A stretch of 35,824 bases of DNA, from contig NZ_WYCT01000034.1 of NCBI RefSeq assembly GCF_011008945.1, positions 1 through 35,824 of the forward strand, given 5' to 3'. The stretch comes from Streptomyces harenosi. GTDB lineage: Bacteria > Actinomycetota > Actinomycetes > Streptomycetales > Streptomycetaceae. Positions 35,755 to 35,824 of the stretch are shown here, in pieces (position 1 is the first letter of the stretch; the number at the start of each line of letters is the position of its first letter). Position numbers and translations under genes: made by a program. Below the pieces are notes generated by a model. That model had not been told where the DNA came from, did no database searches, and saw only the letters and a program-made list of their open reading frames with translations.

Positions 35755-35824
35755 CGCGACGCGGACGCCCGCGGGCGGCGCGCGGCAAGGCCCCGGGGCC
35801 CGGTTCACCCGCCCCCGCCCCCGT
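35755..35824 (+). other. Intergenic tail of the window
   Basis: After the hydrolase stop come GC-rich bases containing the palindrome GCCCGCGGGC and a C-rich end. A terminator may be present, but the window ends before it can be judged. Confidence 0.3.

Overview
The window looks like the chromosome of a Streptomyces or close relative. GC is very high, GTG starts are common, genes are tightly packed, and the gene set is typical of the genus: a complete ectoine/5-hydroxyectoine operon, an LAETG-anchored surface protein, a large cobalamin (vitamin B12) locus behind a cobalamin riboswitch, and a Pit phosphate transporter behind a PHO box. The first ~50 bases are not genomic. They match an Illumina Nextera i7 adapter, so the window starts at a contig end.

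Layout. (1) 0.2-1.6 kb: a secreted/membrane penicillin-binding protein, minus strand. (2) 1.7-3.0 kb: an IclR regulator followed by a GNAT acetyltransferase, divergent from (3) an alpha-ketoglutaric-semialdehyde-type dehydrogenase at 3.1-4.7 kb, with palindromes between them. (4) 4.9-6.8 kb: a FrnE-type DsbA thioredoxin-fold protein and a class V aminotransferase, plus strand. (5) 6.9-10.1 kb: ectABCD on the minus strand, ending at a perfect 16-bp bidirectional terminator and preceded by two adjacent inverted repeats. (6) 10.5-14.0 kb: a second class V aminotransferase (minus), a metal-dependent amidohydrolase (plus) and a sortase-substrate surface protein (plus). (7) 14.1-31.7 kb: the cobalamin locus in three minus-strand blocks. 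cbiX-cobC is one. cobM-cobL(cbiET)-cbiG/cobJ fusion is the second. cbiB-cobQ-cobN-chlID-cobO-cobB-cobI is the third, and all its genes overlap by 1-4 nt. A ZIP metal transporter on the plus strand sits between the second and third blocks. (8) 32.0-33.5 kb: pit and a small membrane protein, minus strand. (9) 33.8-35.8 kb: a class II aldolase and an exported or membrane-anchored alpha/beta hydrolase, plus strand.

How the genes work together. ectB, ectA and ectC convert aspartate semialdehyde to ectoine and ectD hydroxylates it; no dedicated aspartokinase or local regulator is present. The cobalamin genes cover corrin-ring C-methylations, ring contraction and decarboxylation (cobI, cobJ with a CbiG part, cobM, cobL), amidation (cobB, cobQ), late cobalt insertion (cobN with the fused ChlI/ChlD ATPase), adenosylation (cobO) and aminopropanol attachment (cbiB, with cobC supplying the aminopropanol phosphate). 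The set mixes aerobic-type (CobN) and anaerobic-type (CbiX, CbiG) components. I see no cobG, cobF, cobH, cobK, cobA, cobU, cobS or cobT here; they must lie elsewhere or be replaced.

I do not see a clearly new multi-gene system. The most unusual points are the adapter remnant, the paired inverted repeats before ectA, the PHO box plus 8-bp-arm palindrome before pit, the inverted repeat abutting the riboswitch, the ZIP gene inside the cobalamin locus, and the 15-histidine tail of CbiX that overlaps the cobC start.
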